Shown in pieces: positions 1 through 8,341 of a DNA stretch of 64,000 nucleotides; the stretch's first letter is position 1, and each line of letters opens with the position of its first letter. Source of the stretch: JBEHWX01 sp048498995. Its GTDB lineage: Bacteria; Bacteroidota; Ignavibacteria; OLB7. Below the pieces are notes generated by a model, which did no database searches, had not been told where the DNA came from, and was given only the letters and a program-made list of their open reading frames with translations. Both the position numbers and the translations under genes were made by a program. The stretch covers positions 1-64,000 of the forward strand of contig JBEHWX010000020.1 in assembly GCA_048498995.1 (NCBI GenBank), given 5' to 3'.

Positions 1-140
1 GAGGTCGCCTACATCGACAAGGGCACGCGCGAGGCAGTCCTGAGGCTTCCGCGGCGTCGCGAGCTCGGGCGAGATCACGCGCCCGGAGCATTCACGAGAA
101 CATCGACATCATCTACATATACGAACCGACAGCGATCATC

Positions 141-620
141 ATGAACGAAGCAACGGCCCCGGCGATCGGCACCGATACCGCCGATCGCGAGATTCTTCTG
201 ACACGCGTCTACGACGCCCCGCGCGAGCTCGTGTTCGACGCATGGACCCATCCCGAGCATGTGGGGCGCTGGTGGGGGCCGCGAGGCTTCACGATCACCA
301 CGCACGAGATGGACGTCCGCGCGGGAGGCGCATGGCGCTTCATCATGCACGGACCCGACGGCACCGACTACGACAACGAGATCATTTACACGGAGGTGAC
401 GCGGCCGGAGCGCCTGATCTACGGCCACGGGCAGCGGGACGGCATCGCCTGGTTCAATGTGTCGGCGACCTTCATCGAGGAGGATGGGAAGACTCGCGTC
501 ACCATGCACACGGTGTTCCCGACCGCCGAGGCGCGTACCATGGCCATCGAGCAGCGGGGCGCCATCGAGGGAGCCAAGCAGACGATGGAGCGCCTGGCCG
601 AGTTTCTCGCCGCGCGGTAA
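141..620 (+). CDS. SRPBCC / AHSA1-type domain protein (1 of 3)
   Basis: This 159-residue protein has the layout of the AHSA1/SRPBCC superfamily, a helix-grip fold with a hydrophobic ligand pocket. Visible signatures are YDAPRELVFDAWT (residues 24-36), the EHVGRWWGP box (39-47), the RAGGAWRF turn (60-67) and an ITYTEVTRPERL-like strand in the middle. Length is normal for the family. It lies first in a run of three paralogues, and bacterial members like this often sit with DGPF proteins and ECF sigma factors, as here. The ligand is unknown. Translation is open further upstream, but homology starts only after this ATG. No strong ribosome binding site is seen. Confidence 0.9.
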   Translation: MNEATAPAIGTDTADREILLTRVYDAPRELVFDAWTHPEHVGRWWGPRGFTITTHEMDVRAGGAWRFIMHGPDGTDYDNEIIYTEVTRPERLIYGHGQRDGIAWFNVSATFIEEDGKTRVTMHTVFPTAEARTMAIEQRGAIEGAKQTMERLAEFLAAR

Positions 621-700
621 GCCGGCGCGGTCCGCGTATCGTGTCGATCGAACAGCACTGAACGAGCATTCCATATATCCATTCGATAAGGAGAACGATC

Positions 701-1186
701 ATGAGCGAAACCGCCGAATCGAGGACGACGGTAACCACGCCGTCCGACGTGGAGATCTCCGTCTCCCGCATTCTCAACGCCCCATTGCCGCTCGTATGGG
801 AGGCATGGACGAGCCCGGAGCACCGTCCGCACTGGATGCTCGGTCCCGAAGGATGGACGATACCGGTCTGCGAGATGGACCTTCGCCCGGGAGGGACGTG
901 GCACATCGTGTGGAGCGGCCCCGACGGCGCCGCGATGGACATGAGAGGCTCCTATACGGAGGTGACTTCTCCTACTCGTCTGGTCTCCACCGAGTCGTGG
1001 GGAGCGGAGGGGCCGGAGACGATCAACGTTCTCACGCTCGAGGAGCTCGACGGCAAGACCCGGTTGACCGAGACGATGCACTACCCGAACAAGGAAGCCC
1101 GCGACAATGCGCTCACCTGCGATATGAGCGACGGAATGGAGGTCAGCTTCCAGAACCTCGAAACCTACATCGCCTCTCTCGCCTGA
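701..1186 (+). CDS. SRPBCC / AHSA1-type domain protein (2 of 3)
   Basis: This is a 161-residue paralogue of the preceding gene. It has NAPLPLVWEAWTSPEH (residues 26-41) and LRPGGTWHIVWSGPDG, but the usual WWGP box is changed to HWMLGPEGW, so the pocket entrance differs from its neighbours. An AAGGAG ribosome binding site lies about 8 bases before the ATG. It is separated from the first gene by 80 bases and is on the same strand. The ligand and function are unknown. Confidence 0.9.
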   Translation: MSETAESRTTVTTPSDVEISVSRILNAPLPLVWEAWTSPEHRPHWMLGPEGWTIPVCEMDLRPGGTWHIVWSGPDGAAMDMRGSYTEVTSPTRLVSTESWGAEGPETINVLTLEELDGKTRLTETMHYPNKEARDNALTCDMSDGMEVSFQNLETYIASLA

Positions 1187-1290
1187 GCCATGGACGCGCG
1201 GCCGCCGGCAACGCGGCGGGCGCTCCTTCATCGACGATCGTATACTCGATATCAAACAACTTCAACAGCACTCATATTCGGAGAATGATC

Positions 1291-1782
1291 ATGACCACGG
1301 AAACGGCACCGGGACTGAACGTATCGATTCTGTCGGATCGCGAGCTTCTGATGACGCGCCAGCTCGACGCGCCGCGCGAGCTCGTCTGGGAGGCGATGAC
1401 CACGCCGGAGCATGTGAAGAACTGGTGGGGGCCGAGCGGCTACACCATGTCCTCCTGCGAGATCGATCTGCGTCCGGGAGGCTCCTGGCGCTTCGTCCAG
1501 CTCTCGCCGGACGGCCGCGAGTTTCCGTTCAAGGGCGTCTATCGCGAGATCACGCGTCCGGAGCGGGTGGTGCAGACCTTCATCTTCGACGTGGAGCCGT
1601 TCAACGTCCATGAATCGGTCGAGACGATGACCCTCACCGAGCGGGACGGCGGCACCCTGGTCTCCGTGCACGTGCTCTACGAGTCGATCGAGGTGCGCGA
1701 CGGCGTGATCGCCTCCGGCATGGAGAAGGGAGCGGCCGAGACCTACGACCGCCTGGCCGAGTACCTGACCACGATCGGCTGA
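1291..1782 (+). CDS. SRPBCC / AHSA1-type domain protein (3 of 3)
   Basis: This is a 163-residue third paralogue with LDAPRELVWEAMTTPEH, NWWGPSGYT and LRPGGSWRFVQ in the expected order. The frame is open far upstream of this ATG, but that extension overlaps the second paralogue in another frame and lacks family similarity, so the start is placed here. An in-frame ATG six bases earlier is an alternative. It belongs to the same putative transcription unit as the two previous SRPBCC genes. Confidence 0.88.
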   Translation: MTTETAPGLNVSILSDRELLMTRQLDAPRELVWEAMTTPEHVKNWWGPSGYTMSSCEIDLRPGGSWRFVQLSPDGREFPFKGVYREITRPERVVQTFIFDVEPFNVHESVETMTLTERDGGTLVSVHVLYESIEVRDGVIASGMEKGAAETYDRLAEYLTTIG

Positions 1783-1967
1783 TCCGCGCGCGGATTGCCA
1801 CCGCGTGCTCCGCATCCGATGCTCCGGCACGGCCACTGGCCGGCTCCGGAGCGACGGCCCGATCGACGAACACCGCACCATCAATGCCCGATACCGCGCC
1901 CGCGCGGGCCACGCCGGACTTCCCGGCGCGGCCCGCTGCGGGGGACGGCCGGAAGTCCACAATCACG

Positions 1968-2411
1968 ATGATGACCAACCGCACGATGATGACCAATCGC
2001 GCCATTGAGGCGACATTCGCACTGCTCCGCGTGGTGGCGGGGATCCTCTTTCTGCAGGCCGGCGGCATGAAGCTCTTCGCCTGGTTCGGCGGCATGCCGG
2101 GAGGGGCCACCGCCATGTTCCCCTCGCAGGTCTGGTTCGGCGGCGTGCTCGAGTTCTTCGGCGGCCTCCTGATCGTGATCGGACTCTGCGTCCGTCCGGT
2201 CGCCTTCATCCTCGCCGGCGAGATGGCGGTCGCCTACTGGCAGTTCCATGCACCCGGCGGAACCTGGCCGATCCAGAACCATGGAGAGATGGCGGTGATC
2301 CTCTGCTTCCTCTTCCTTCACATGGCGGCGCGCGGCGCCGGCGAGCCGAGCCTGGACGCGATCATCGCGCGTCATCGCGCCATCAAATCCGAGCCCGGAG
2401 AACCCACATGA
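1968..2411 (+). CDS. DoxX family membrane protein
   Basis: This small integral membrane protein (147 residues from this start) has four hydrophobic segments and the DoxX-family pattern LLRVVAGILFLQAGGMKLF in the first helix, followed by a GVLEFFGGLLIVIGL helix. DoxX proteins are often tied to oxidative-stress or thiol systems in bacteria, but this member's role is not known. The chosen ATG follows a GGAAG at a 12-base spacing; a longer frame from 1884 adds an unlikely Pro/Arg-rich lead. Its stop overlaps the start of the next gene as ATGA (2408-2411), which implies translational coupling. Confidence 0.85.
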   Translation: MMTNRTMMTNRAIEATFALLRVVAGILFLQAGGMKLFAWFGGMPGGATAMFPSQVWFGGVLEFFGGLLIVIGLCVRPVAFILAGEMAVAYWQFHAPGGTWPIQNHGEMAVILCFLFLHMAARGAGEPSLDAIIARHRAIKSEPGEPT

Positions 2412-3613
2412 GTCGACGAACATTTTCCGAGGAGCGGCTGGACCGCATGGGGCGGATCCTGGCCGGACACGTCGAGCGAGGCGTGCCCGGCCTCGTCGCG
2501 TTGATCCGCAGAGACGACGAGCTCCACGTCGAGGCGCACGGCGGCATCGCCGTCGGCGGCGCCCCGGTAGGTCGCGACACGATCTTCCGGATCTCCTCGA
2601 TGTCCAAGCCGATCACCGCCGTCGCGGCCATGATTCTGGTGGAGGAGTGCCGGCTCCGGCTCGACGATCCGGTGGACCGGCTCCTGCCGGAGCTGGCCGA
2701 TCGTCGCGTGCTGAAGCGGCTCGACGGGCCGCTGGATGAGACCGTGCCGGCCGGCCGCGCGATCACCCTCCGCGATCTGCTCACCTTCCGCATGGGCTTC
2801 GGGCAGCTGATGGCCTCGCCTGACGACTATCCGATCCTGCGCCGGAGCGTGGATCTCGGCATCGGCATGGGGCCGCCCGATCCCACCTCGATGCCCGATC
2901 CCGACGAGTGGCTGCGGCGCCTGGGAACGCTCCCCCTCATGTCCCAGCCGGGGGAGAAGTGGATCTACAACACCGGCGCCGACCTGCTCGGAGTGCTCAT
3001 CGCGCGCGCCTCCGGGCAGCCGTTCGAAACGTTTCTTCGCGAGCGTATCTTCGAGCCGCTCGGCATGAAGGATACCGGATTTCACGTGCCGCCGGGGAAG
3101 ATCGACCGGCTCGCCACCGCGTATCAGGCCGATCCGGTCACCGGCGAGCTCGGCGTGCTCGACCCGGCGCGCGACGGCAAGTGGAGCCGGCCACCGGCAT
3201 TCCCCTCCGGCGCGGCCGGCATGGTCTCGACCGCCGACGATTACATGGCCTTCGCCACCATGATGCTCCGGATGGGAGCATACGACGGCGGACGCATCCT
3301 CTCCCGGCCGACCGTGGATGTGATGACGATCGATCACCTGACGCCGGCGCAGAAAGCGGTCTCCGGTCTCGTTCCCGGTCAGTTCGATGCCAGTGGATGG
3401 GGCTTCGGCCTCGGGATCGCCACGCGGCGGGACGATGCCACCTCCGTTCCCGGCTCCTACGGATGGGATGGCGGCCTCGGCTCCGCGTGGTTCAACGATC
3501 CGGTCGAGCACATGGCCGGCGTTCTCCTCACTCAGCTTCTCTGGTCCTCTCCACGTCCTCCGGAGGTCTGCGTCGACTTCCGGACCGCCGCCTATCAGGC
3601 GATCGACGATTGA
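2408..3613 (+). CDS. serine hydrolase, beta-lactamase / class C-like family
   Basis: This 401-residue protein belongs to the beta-lactamase-related serine hydrolases (esterases, D-aminopeptidases and class C enzymes). The catalytic SxxK is S64-M-S-K67 within FRISSMSKPITA. A tyrosine motif occurs in WIYNTGADLLG, and a late WDGGLGSAW segment stands where the KTG/HxG strand is expected. There is no signal peptide, so it is probably cytoplasmic and more likely an esterase than an antibiotic-resistance enzyme. It is coupled to the DoxX gene by a 4-base overlap. A hairpin follows the stop. Confidence 0.9.
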   Translation: MSRRTFSEERLDRMGRILAGHVERGVPGLVALIRRDDELHVEAHGGIAVGGAPVGRDTIFRISSMSKPITAVAAMILVEECRLRLDDPVDRLLPELADRRVLKRLDGPLDETVPAGRAITLRDLLTFRMGFGQLMASPDDYPILRRSVDLGIGMGPPDPTSMPDPDEWLRRLGTLPLMSQPGEKWIYNTGADLLGVLIARASGQPFETFLRERIFEPLGMKDTGFHVPPGKIDRLATAYQADPVTGELGVLDPARDGKWSRPPAFPSGAAGMVSTADDYMAFATMMLRMGAYDGGRILSRPTVDVMTIDHLTPAQKAVSGLVPGQFDASGWGFGLGIATRRDDATSVPGSYGWDGGLGSAWFNDPVEHMAGVLLTQLLWSSPRPPEVCVDFRTAAYQAIDD

Positions 3614-3638
3614 CCCGCTCGCGGGCACCTTTGCCGTC

Positions 3639-3664
3639 ATGCCCCCCGAGGTCCCGGGGGGCAT
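3639..3664. terminator. hairpin after serine hydrolase gene
   Basis: A perfect 10-bp stem (ATGCCCCCCG paired with CGGGGGGCAT) closes a 6-base loop, 25 bases after the hydrolase stop. There is no T tract, so this is a weak terminator or 3' end hairpin. It separates the first transcription unit from the next promoter. Confidence 0.45.
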
Positions 3665-3685
3665 CGACACAACATCGACTCCCAC

Positions 3686-3735
3686 GAAAAAAAATCTCAC
3701 CGACCATGTCGAAGTCGCCGTCGTCCGGTCGACGT
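3686..3735 (+). promoter_or_regulatory. putative ECF42-type promoter, copy 1
   Basis: TGTCGA at 3707-3712 is followed after exactly 17 bases by CGACGT at 3730-3735. An A8 tract (3687-3694) lies just upstream like an UP element. The same arrangement precedes three other DGPF genes in this cluster. It lies about 80 bases before the ATG at 3816. Confidence 0.75.
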
Positions 3736-3815
3736 CATGGTACGGCGGGGGTTCGGACCCGGAGGTGGTCCCGAGGAATCCCGGCTCTCAACTAGAACCA
3801 TGAGGAGATACGACC

Positions 3816-4244
3816 ATGCGATTCATGATGCTTGTCAAGGCGAGCCAGGATAGCGAAGCGGGGGTGATGCCGAGCCAGGAGCTGCTGACGGCGATGGGGA
3901 AGTACAACGAGGATCTGGTGAAGGCCGGCGTGCTGCTGGCCGGCGAGGGGCTCCACCCGAGCTCGAACGGCGCGCGCATCCGATTCGCCGACGGGAAGAC
4001 CACGGTGACCGACGGCCCGTTCACGGGGTCGAACGATCTGATCGCCGGATTCTGGCTGATTCAGGTGAAGTCGCGCGAGGAGGCGATCGAGTGGGCGCGT
4101 CGCGCGCCGAACCCGATGCCGGGGCAGGAGGCGGAGATCGAGATCCGCCAGGTGTTCGAGGCCTCCGATTTCGGCGATGAATTCACTCCCGAGCTTCGCG
4201 AGCAGGAGGACCGGCTCCGCTCCCAAATCGCCTCCCGGAACTGA
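3816..4244 (+). CDS. YCII / DGPF-domain protein (1 of 5)
   Basis: This is a 142-residue YCII-related protein of the DGPF group. It begins MRFMMLVKAS, has the LLAGEGLHPSS turn and the eponymous DGPF within VTDGPFTGSNDLIAGFW, then the REEAIEWARR helix. These small dimeric ferredoxin-fold proteins have no settled biochemical function; family members are typically encoded beside ECF42 sigma factors, and one lies at 8819. The ribosome binding site is GAGGAG, 8 bases before the ATG. A TGTCGA-N17-CGACGT element precedes it. Confidence 0.92.
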   Translation: MRFMMLVKASQDSEAGVMPSQELLTAMGKYNEDLVKAGVLLAGEGLHPSSNGARIRFADGKTTVTDGPFTGSNDLIAGFWLIQVKSREEAIEWARRAPNPMPGQEAEIEIRQVFEASDFGDEFTPELREQEDRLRSQIASRN

Positions 4245-4334
4245 TCCCGCGTCGGCGGGCAAACGCCGATACCACGACCGATAGCTCCGGTGACCTGGCC
4301 GGCGGGGAAGCGCTCCGCCGGCCTCCGCGAGAAG

Positions 4335-4384
4335 TCGAAAAAAATTCCGAGCACCTGTCGAAAGCGTCGACTCCCGGTCGACGT
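4335..4384 (+). promoter_or_regulatory. putative ECF42-type promoter, copy 2
   Basis: TGTCGA at 4356-4361 and CGACGT at 4379-4384 are separated by exactly 17 bases, with an A7 tract immediately upstream. It lies about 90 bases before the ATG at 4475. Spacing and both hexamers are identical to the copies at 3707, 5932 and 7647. Confidence 0.75.
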
Positions 4385-4474
4385 ACCCATGAAGCCGGCC
4401 TTCGGCATGCCCCGGGCGTGCCGCCGGACCGGCTCCCAGCGAACCCGAAACCGATATCACGAGGAGATTCAGCG

Positions 4475-4897
4475 ATGCGATTCATGATCATTCGAAAGGC
4501 AGACGCGGCGACCGAGGCGGGGGTGATGCCGAGCGAGGAGCTCATCGCGGCGATGACCGCCTACAACGAGGAGCTTTCCCGCGCGGGACTTCTTCTTCAG
4601 GGAGAAGGGCTGCAGCCGAGCTCGAAGGGAGCGCGGATCAGCTTCAAGGATGGCAAGCCGAACGTGGTGGACGGGCCGTTCACCGAGGCCAAGGAGATGA
4701 TCGCCGGCTTCACGATGATCCAGGTCGACTCGCGCGAGGAGGCGATCGAGTGGGTGAAGCGCTGGCCGAAGGAGGATGGTGACGTGGAGCTGGAGCTGCG
4801 CCAGGTGTTCGAGGCGGCGGATTTCGGCGAGGCGTTCACCCCGGAGCTGCAGGAGCGGGAGGAGCGCCTTCGCCGCGAAGGTGAGCAGCGCCGCTGA
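4475..4897 (+). CDS. YCII / DGPF-domain protein (2 of 5)
   Basis: This is a 140-residue paralogue of the gene at 3816, with MRFMIIRKADA at the start, LLLQGEGLQPSS, VVDGPFTEAKEMIAGF and REEAIEWVKRWP. The start is set by a GAGGAG ribosome binding site 8 bases before the ATG and by alignment with the other DGPF genes; a longer in-frame extension to 4418 has no similarity. It has its own TGTCGA/CGACGT element. The acidic and arginine-rich C-terminal tail is shared with copies 1 and 4. Confidence 0.92.
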   Translation: MRFMIIRKADAATEAGVMPSEELIAAMTAYNEELSRAGLLLQGEGLQPSSKGARISFKDGKPNVVDGPFTEAKEMIAGFTMIQVDSREEAIEWVKRWPKEDGDVELELRQVFEAADFGEAFTPELQEREERLRREGEQRR

Positions 4898-5046
4898 CCG
4901 GAGCCGCTGACCGGCCACGCCGGTAAGCGCGTCGGAGCCCGCTCCGGGCCGATGATGAAGCGATGGATCCCGCCGCGATATGTCGGCGGACGCCGTCGAT
5001 CGAGATCTCGAACAACTTCCCCGAATTTCAACCGAAGCCAGACCTC

Positions 5047-5844
5047 ATGAGCCAGGTACGCTCGCACGACGGCACATCGATCGCCTTCGAGCGCTCCGGG
5101 AGCGGATTCCCGATCATCCTCGTCGACGGTGCCCTCTGCTACCGCGACTCCGGGCCGATGCGCCCACTCTCGGAGCTTCTCGCCCGACACTTCACCGTGT
5201 ATATCTACGACCGCCGCGGCCGCGGCCAGAGCGGGGACACCGCTCCCTACGCCGTGGAGCGGGAGGTGGAGGATATCGCGGCGCTGCTGGCCGAGGCCGG
5301 CGGCGAGGCCCATCTCTACGGCTCCTCCTCCGGCGCGCTGCTGGCGCTCGAGGCCGCCTCGCGGCTCCCAGGCGTCCGGCGCCTGGCCATGTACGAGGCC
5401 CCGCTCATCGTCGACGATACCCACGCGCCACGTCCCGACGATTTCGTTGCGCGGATGGACGATCTGGTCGCCGAGGGGCGCATGTCGGACGCGGTGAAGA
5501 TGTTCATGAAGACGGTCGGCGTGCCCGGCTTCGTGATCGCGGTGATGCGTCTGCTGCCGGTCTGGCGGAAGCTCCGCGGGGTGGCGCACACGCTCCCGTA
5601 CGACTTCCGCGTGCTCGGCGATACCGGCCGCGGACGCCCGCTGCCGGCCGGACGCTGGAAAGGCGCCACGGGGCCGGCGCTGGCGATCGACGGCGGTAAG
5701 AGCGAGGTCTGGATGCGCAACGGCATGCGCGCGCTGGCCGGCGTGCTCCCGAACGCGAGCTACCGCACGCTCGAGGGACAGAACCACGTGGTGAAGCCGG
5801 CGGCGCTGGCTCCGGTGCTCGTCGAGTTCTTCTCCGCCGATTGA
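5047..5844 (+). CDS. alpha/beta hydrolase
   Basis: This 265-residue protein has an alpha/beta-hydrolase fold. The oxyanion-side segment is PIILVDGALCYRDSGP, the YDRRGRGQSG strand-turn is typical, the nucleophile elbow is GSSSG (residues 92-96, Ser94) and the late GQNHVV supplies the catalytic His (about residue 247). There is no signal peptide. The substrate is unknown. It lies among the DGPF genes on the same strand but lacks the TGTCGA element. The start is placed where family similarity begins; the upstream in-frame part is not conserved. Confidence 0.88.
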   Translation: MSQVRSHDGTSIAFERSGSGFPIILVDGALCYRDSGPMRPLSELLARHFTVYIYDRRGRGQSGDTAPYAVEREVEDIAALLAEAGGEAHLYGSSSGALLALEAASRLPGVRRLAMYEAPLIVDDTHAPRPDDFVARMDDLVAEGRMSDAVKMFMKTVGVPGFVIAVMRLLPVWRKLRGVAHTLPYDFRVLGDTGRGRPLPAGRWKGATGPALAIDGGKSEVWMRNGMRALAGVLPNASYRTLEGQNHVVKPAALAPVLVEFFSAD

Positions 5845-5900
5845 CGTCGGCCGATTGACGTCGGCCGATTGCAGCGGATCATCGGGAAGAAATCCTCCCC

Positions 5901-5960
5901 GAAAAAAATCTTCCGAAAGATTTCTCCGGCGTGTCGATCCCGCTCCCTCCCGATCGACGT
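5901..5960 (+). promoter_or_regulatory. putative ECF42-type promoter, copy 3
   Basis: TGTCGA at 5932-5937 and CGACGT at 5955-5960 have exactly 17 bases between them. An A7 tract and a small AT-rich dyad (AAATCTT/AAGATTT) lie upstream. It is about 94 bases before the ATG at 6054. Confidence 0.75.
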
Positions 5961-6053
5961 AACGATACAGCCGGGCTTCGGACTCCATCGGAACCGATCC
6001 GGTCCGGCTTCCAACGCATCAGTCAACAGGACATCGACAGAAGAGGAGCAGCG

Positions 6054-6467
6054 ATGCGATTCATCATCATGCGGAAAGCCGACGTGAACACCGAGGCCGG
6101 CATGGCGCCCGGGGAGGAATTGATGACGAAGATGGCGGCCTTCATTCAGGAGATGGTCGACGCGGGGGTCATGGTCAGCGGCGACGGCCTGAAGCCGACC
6201 TCCAGGGGAGCGCGCGTCAGCTTCGCCGGCGGAACGCCGACCGTCATCGACGGACCGTTCACGGAGGCCAAGGAGCTGGTGGCCGGTCTCACGGTGATCG
6301 ACGTTCCGTCGCTTCGCGAAGCCGTCGAGTGGGCCCGACGCTGGCCGGCTATCGACGGCGACGGAGAGGTACAACTGGAGATCCGCCAGTTCTACGAGCT
6401 GAGCGATTTCCCCGAGGGGAAAGGGCTCGATCAGCTCAGGCAGGCTCATGACGATCTCGCCGGATGA
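6054..6467 (+). CDS. YCII / DGPF-domain protein (3 of 5)
   Basis: This is a 137-residue member of the DGPF family: MRFIIMRKADV start, MVSGDGLKPTS, VIDGPFTEAKELVAGL and LREAVEWARRWP. AAGAGGAG is a strong ribosome binding site 5-6 bases before the ATG. The final third is more diverged than in the other copies (QFYELSDFPEGKG), suggesting a different partner or ligand surface. It is preceded by the third TGTCGA/CGACGT element. Confidence 0.92.
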   Translation: MRFIIMRKADVNTEAGMAPGEELMTKMAAFIQEMVDAGVMVSGDGLKPTSRGARVSFAGGTPTVIDGPFTEAKELVAGLTVIDVPSLREAVEWARRWPAIDGDGEVQLEIRQFYELSDFPEGKGLDQLRQAHDDLAG

Positions 6468-6578
6468 TCATGACCGCGGCGCCGCGCGGACCGTCGCGGC
6501 ACCGCCGATATCGCCGGCGCGAGACTATTCACGTATCGACATTCAACATTCAGCGAACCCAACCAGGAGTTTTCGACA

Positions 6579-6995
6579 ATGCAGATCAATCCCTACATCA
6601 ATTTCGCCGGCACCTGCCGCGAGGCGTTCGAGCTCTACAAGGAAGTTTTCGGCGGCGAGATCGTGATGATGCAGACGTTCGGCGAGTCGCCGGTGGCCGA
6701 GCACGTCCCGGCCGAGACGCGCGACCTGATCATCCATGCCCGCCTCGAGTTCGGCGGCAACGTGCTGATGGGCTCCGACGCTCCTCCGGATCGCTACGAG
6801 AAGCCGGCCGGCTCCTACGTCTCGCTGCAGACGGATTCGCCGGAGGAGGCCGACCGGATCTACAAGGTGCTCTCCGAGGGGGGGACGGTGGAGATGGAGC
6901 TGCAGCCGACCTTCTGGGCCGCGCGCTTCGGCATGTTCACCGATCGCTTCGGCACTCCCTGGATGCTCAACTGCGATCAGAAGGAGCAGGGCTGA
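6579..6995 (+). CDS. PhnB-like VOC (glyoxalase-fold) protein
   Basis: This is a 138-residue VOC-superfamily protein of the PhnB/3-demethylubiquinone-methyltransferase-like group. It starts MQINPYINFAGTCREAFELYKEVFGGEIV, with the characteristic early FxGxxxEAFxxY element, then LIIHARLEFGGNVLMGSD in the middle and FWAARFGMFTDRFGTPWMLNC at the end. PhnB-like proteins commonly accompany DGPF and SRPBCC genes in ECF-linked clusters, as here. The reaction is unknown; metal-binding positions cannot be assigned with confidence. Confidence 0.9.
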   Translation: MQINPYINFAGTCREAFELYKEVFGGEIVMMQTFGESPVAEHVPAETRDLIIHARLEFGGNVLMGSDAPPDRYEKPAGSYVSLQTDSPEEADRIYKVLSEGGTVEMELQPTFWAARFGMFTDRFGTPWMLNCDQKEQG

Positions 6996-7115
6996 TCCGA
7001 TGAGACGCGCGGGGCGCTCCGGCGCCCCGCATTTCCACACCGCGTTCCTCCGCGCGCCCGGCCGGCCAATCCGAGATCCGCGGCCGCGACGACACATACT
7101 TCATCGAGGGCTGAC

Positions 7116-7595
7116 ATGGCAATCCTGTACACGATCACCGAGCCGATGGCGGAGACGAGCGCGTCGGCATCGCGCGAGGGGCTGACGTCGCGAAACGCGC
7201 CGGCGCCGGGTGCTCCGACGAAGCGGGCTCTCCTGGCCGCGCGCATCCTGGGCGGAGTGGCGATCCTCTTTCTTCTGTTCGACAGCGTCACGCATGTGAT
7301 GCGCATTCCGCCGGTGGAGGAAGCGTTCGCGGGGCTCGGCTTCCCGGTCCGCTTCGCGGTGGGGCTCGGCATCGTCGAGCTGGTCTGTCTGCTCCTCTAC
7401 GTGATGCCGCGCACGGCGGCCCTGGGAGCGGTGCTGTTGACCGGCTATCTGGGCGGGGCGATCGCCACGAACCTTCGCATCGAGGCGCCGCTCTTCAGCC
7501 ACGTCCTCTTCCCGGTCTACGTGGCGGCCCTCCTGTGGGGAGCGCTTCTGCTGCGCGACGCCAGGCTTCGCGCGCTGCTGCCGCTTGGCGCATGA
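7116..7595 (+). CDS. DoxX-like membrane protein
   Basis: This 159-residue protein has four hydrophobic segments after a short polar N-terminus: AARILGGVAILFLLFDSV, AVGLGIVELVCLLLYVMP, AALGAVLLTGYLGGAIAT and VLFPVYVAALLWGALLL. The pattern fits the DoxX-like family (second DoxX-type gene in this cluster). A GAGG lies about 6 bases before the ATG. It lies between the VOC gene and the fourth DGPF gene. Its molecular role is unknown. Confidence 0.85.
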   Translation: MAILYTITEPMAETSASASREGLTSRNAPAPGAPTKRALLAARILGGVAILFLLFDSVTHVMRIPPVEEAFAGLGFPVRFAVGLGIVELVCLLLYVMPRTAALGAVLLTGYLGGAIATNLRIEAPLFSHVLFPVYVAALLWGALLLRDARLRALLPLGA

Positions 7596-7628
7596 GCGCG
7601 GCCGCGACGCGGCTCGTTCGCTGCATGG

Positions 7629-7675
7629 AAATTTTTTTTCGGGTCATGTCGATAAGCGACGATCTCGCGCGACGT
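7629..7675 (+). promoter_or_regulatory. putative ECF42-type promoter, copy 4
   Basis: TGTCGA at 7647-7652 and CGACGT at 7670-7675 are again spaced by 17 bases. Here the upstream tract is T8 rather than A7-8. It lies about 100 bases before the ATG at 7777. Confidence 0.75.
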
Positions 7676-7776
7676 GATGATGAGGCCGGCGCCGACGGCC
7701 TGGAAGATACTCCGGTGGAGCGCTCGGAAGCCGGCGCCGCAAGAACATCGGTCAATCAATCAACAGGGAGTCAGTG

Positions 7777-8202
7777 ATGCGATTCATCGTGATGATCAAG
7801 GGGAATGCGCAGACCGAGGCCGGCATTCCGCCGAGCCCCGCGCTCTTCGCCGAGATGACCAGGTTCAACGAGGAGCTGGTCGACGCCGGCGTGATGGTCG
7901 GCGGCGAGGGACTGCACCCGAGCTCGAAAGGGGCGCGTGTCGAGTTCACCGGCGGCAAGCTTACGGTGACCGATGGACCGTTCGCCGAGGCCAAGGAGCT
8001 GATCGCCGGCTACTGGATCTTCAAGACCACCTCGCTCGAGGAGGCGATCGAATGGGTGAAGCGCTGCCCGAATCCGGACAACGACGACTTCCAGATCGAG
8101 ATCCGCCAGATCTTCGAGCTCGAGGAGTTCGGCGAGGAGCTCAACCCCGAGCTTCGCGAGCGCGAGATGAGCTTACGCGACAGGCTCTCCGGTGAAGGAT
8201 GA
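7777..8202 (+). CDS. YCII / DGPF-domain protein (4 of 5)
   Basis: This is a 141-residue DGPF protein beginning MRFIVMIKGNAQTEAG, with MVGGEGLHPSSKGARV, VTDGPFAEAKELIAGYW and LEEAIEWVKRCP, and an acidic C-terminal helix ending RDRLSGEG. The start is the ATG directly after an in-frame GTG; GGGAG lies 7 bases upstream. The fourth TGTCGA/CGACGT element precedes it. Confidence 0.92.
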   Translation: MRFIVMIKGNAQTEAGIPPSPALFAEMTRFNEELVDAGVMVGGEGLHPSSKGARVEFTGGKLTVTDGPFAEAKELIAGYWIFKTTSLEEAIEWVKRCPNPDNDDFQIEIRQIFELEEFGEELNPELREREMSLRDRLSGEG

Positions 8203-8341
8203 CCGGCGGACCCACGCGACCGCGGCGGCGCGCGCGCTGCTGCTGAACATGCAGTTGTTTGCACTCACATATCCAGAGCCGCGGCCTCGGGAATCGACTG
8301 GGCGGCGGGTCGGCAATACTTATATCGGAAGGAGACATAAC

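Noticed and set aside
1..144. An open frame from the window start to a TGA that overlaps the first ATG
   Set aside because: The last 20 codons are Ser/Thr/Arg-rich noise and nothing is recognisable, so it is not reported as the tail of an upstream gene.
2408..3613. Serine hydrolase considered as an antibiotic-resistance beta-lactamase
   Set aside because: There is no signal peptide, and the motif context is that of esterase-like family members in a stress cluster.
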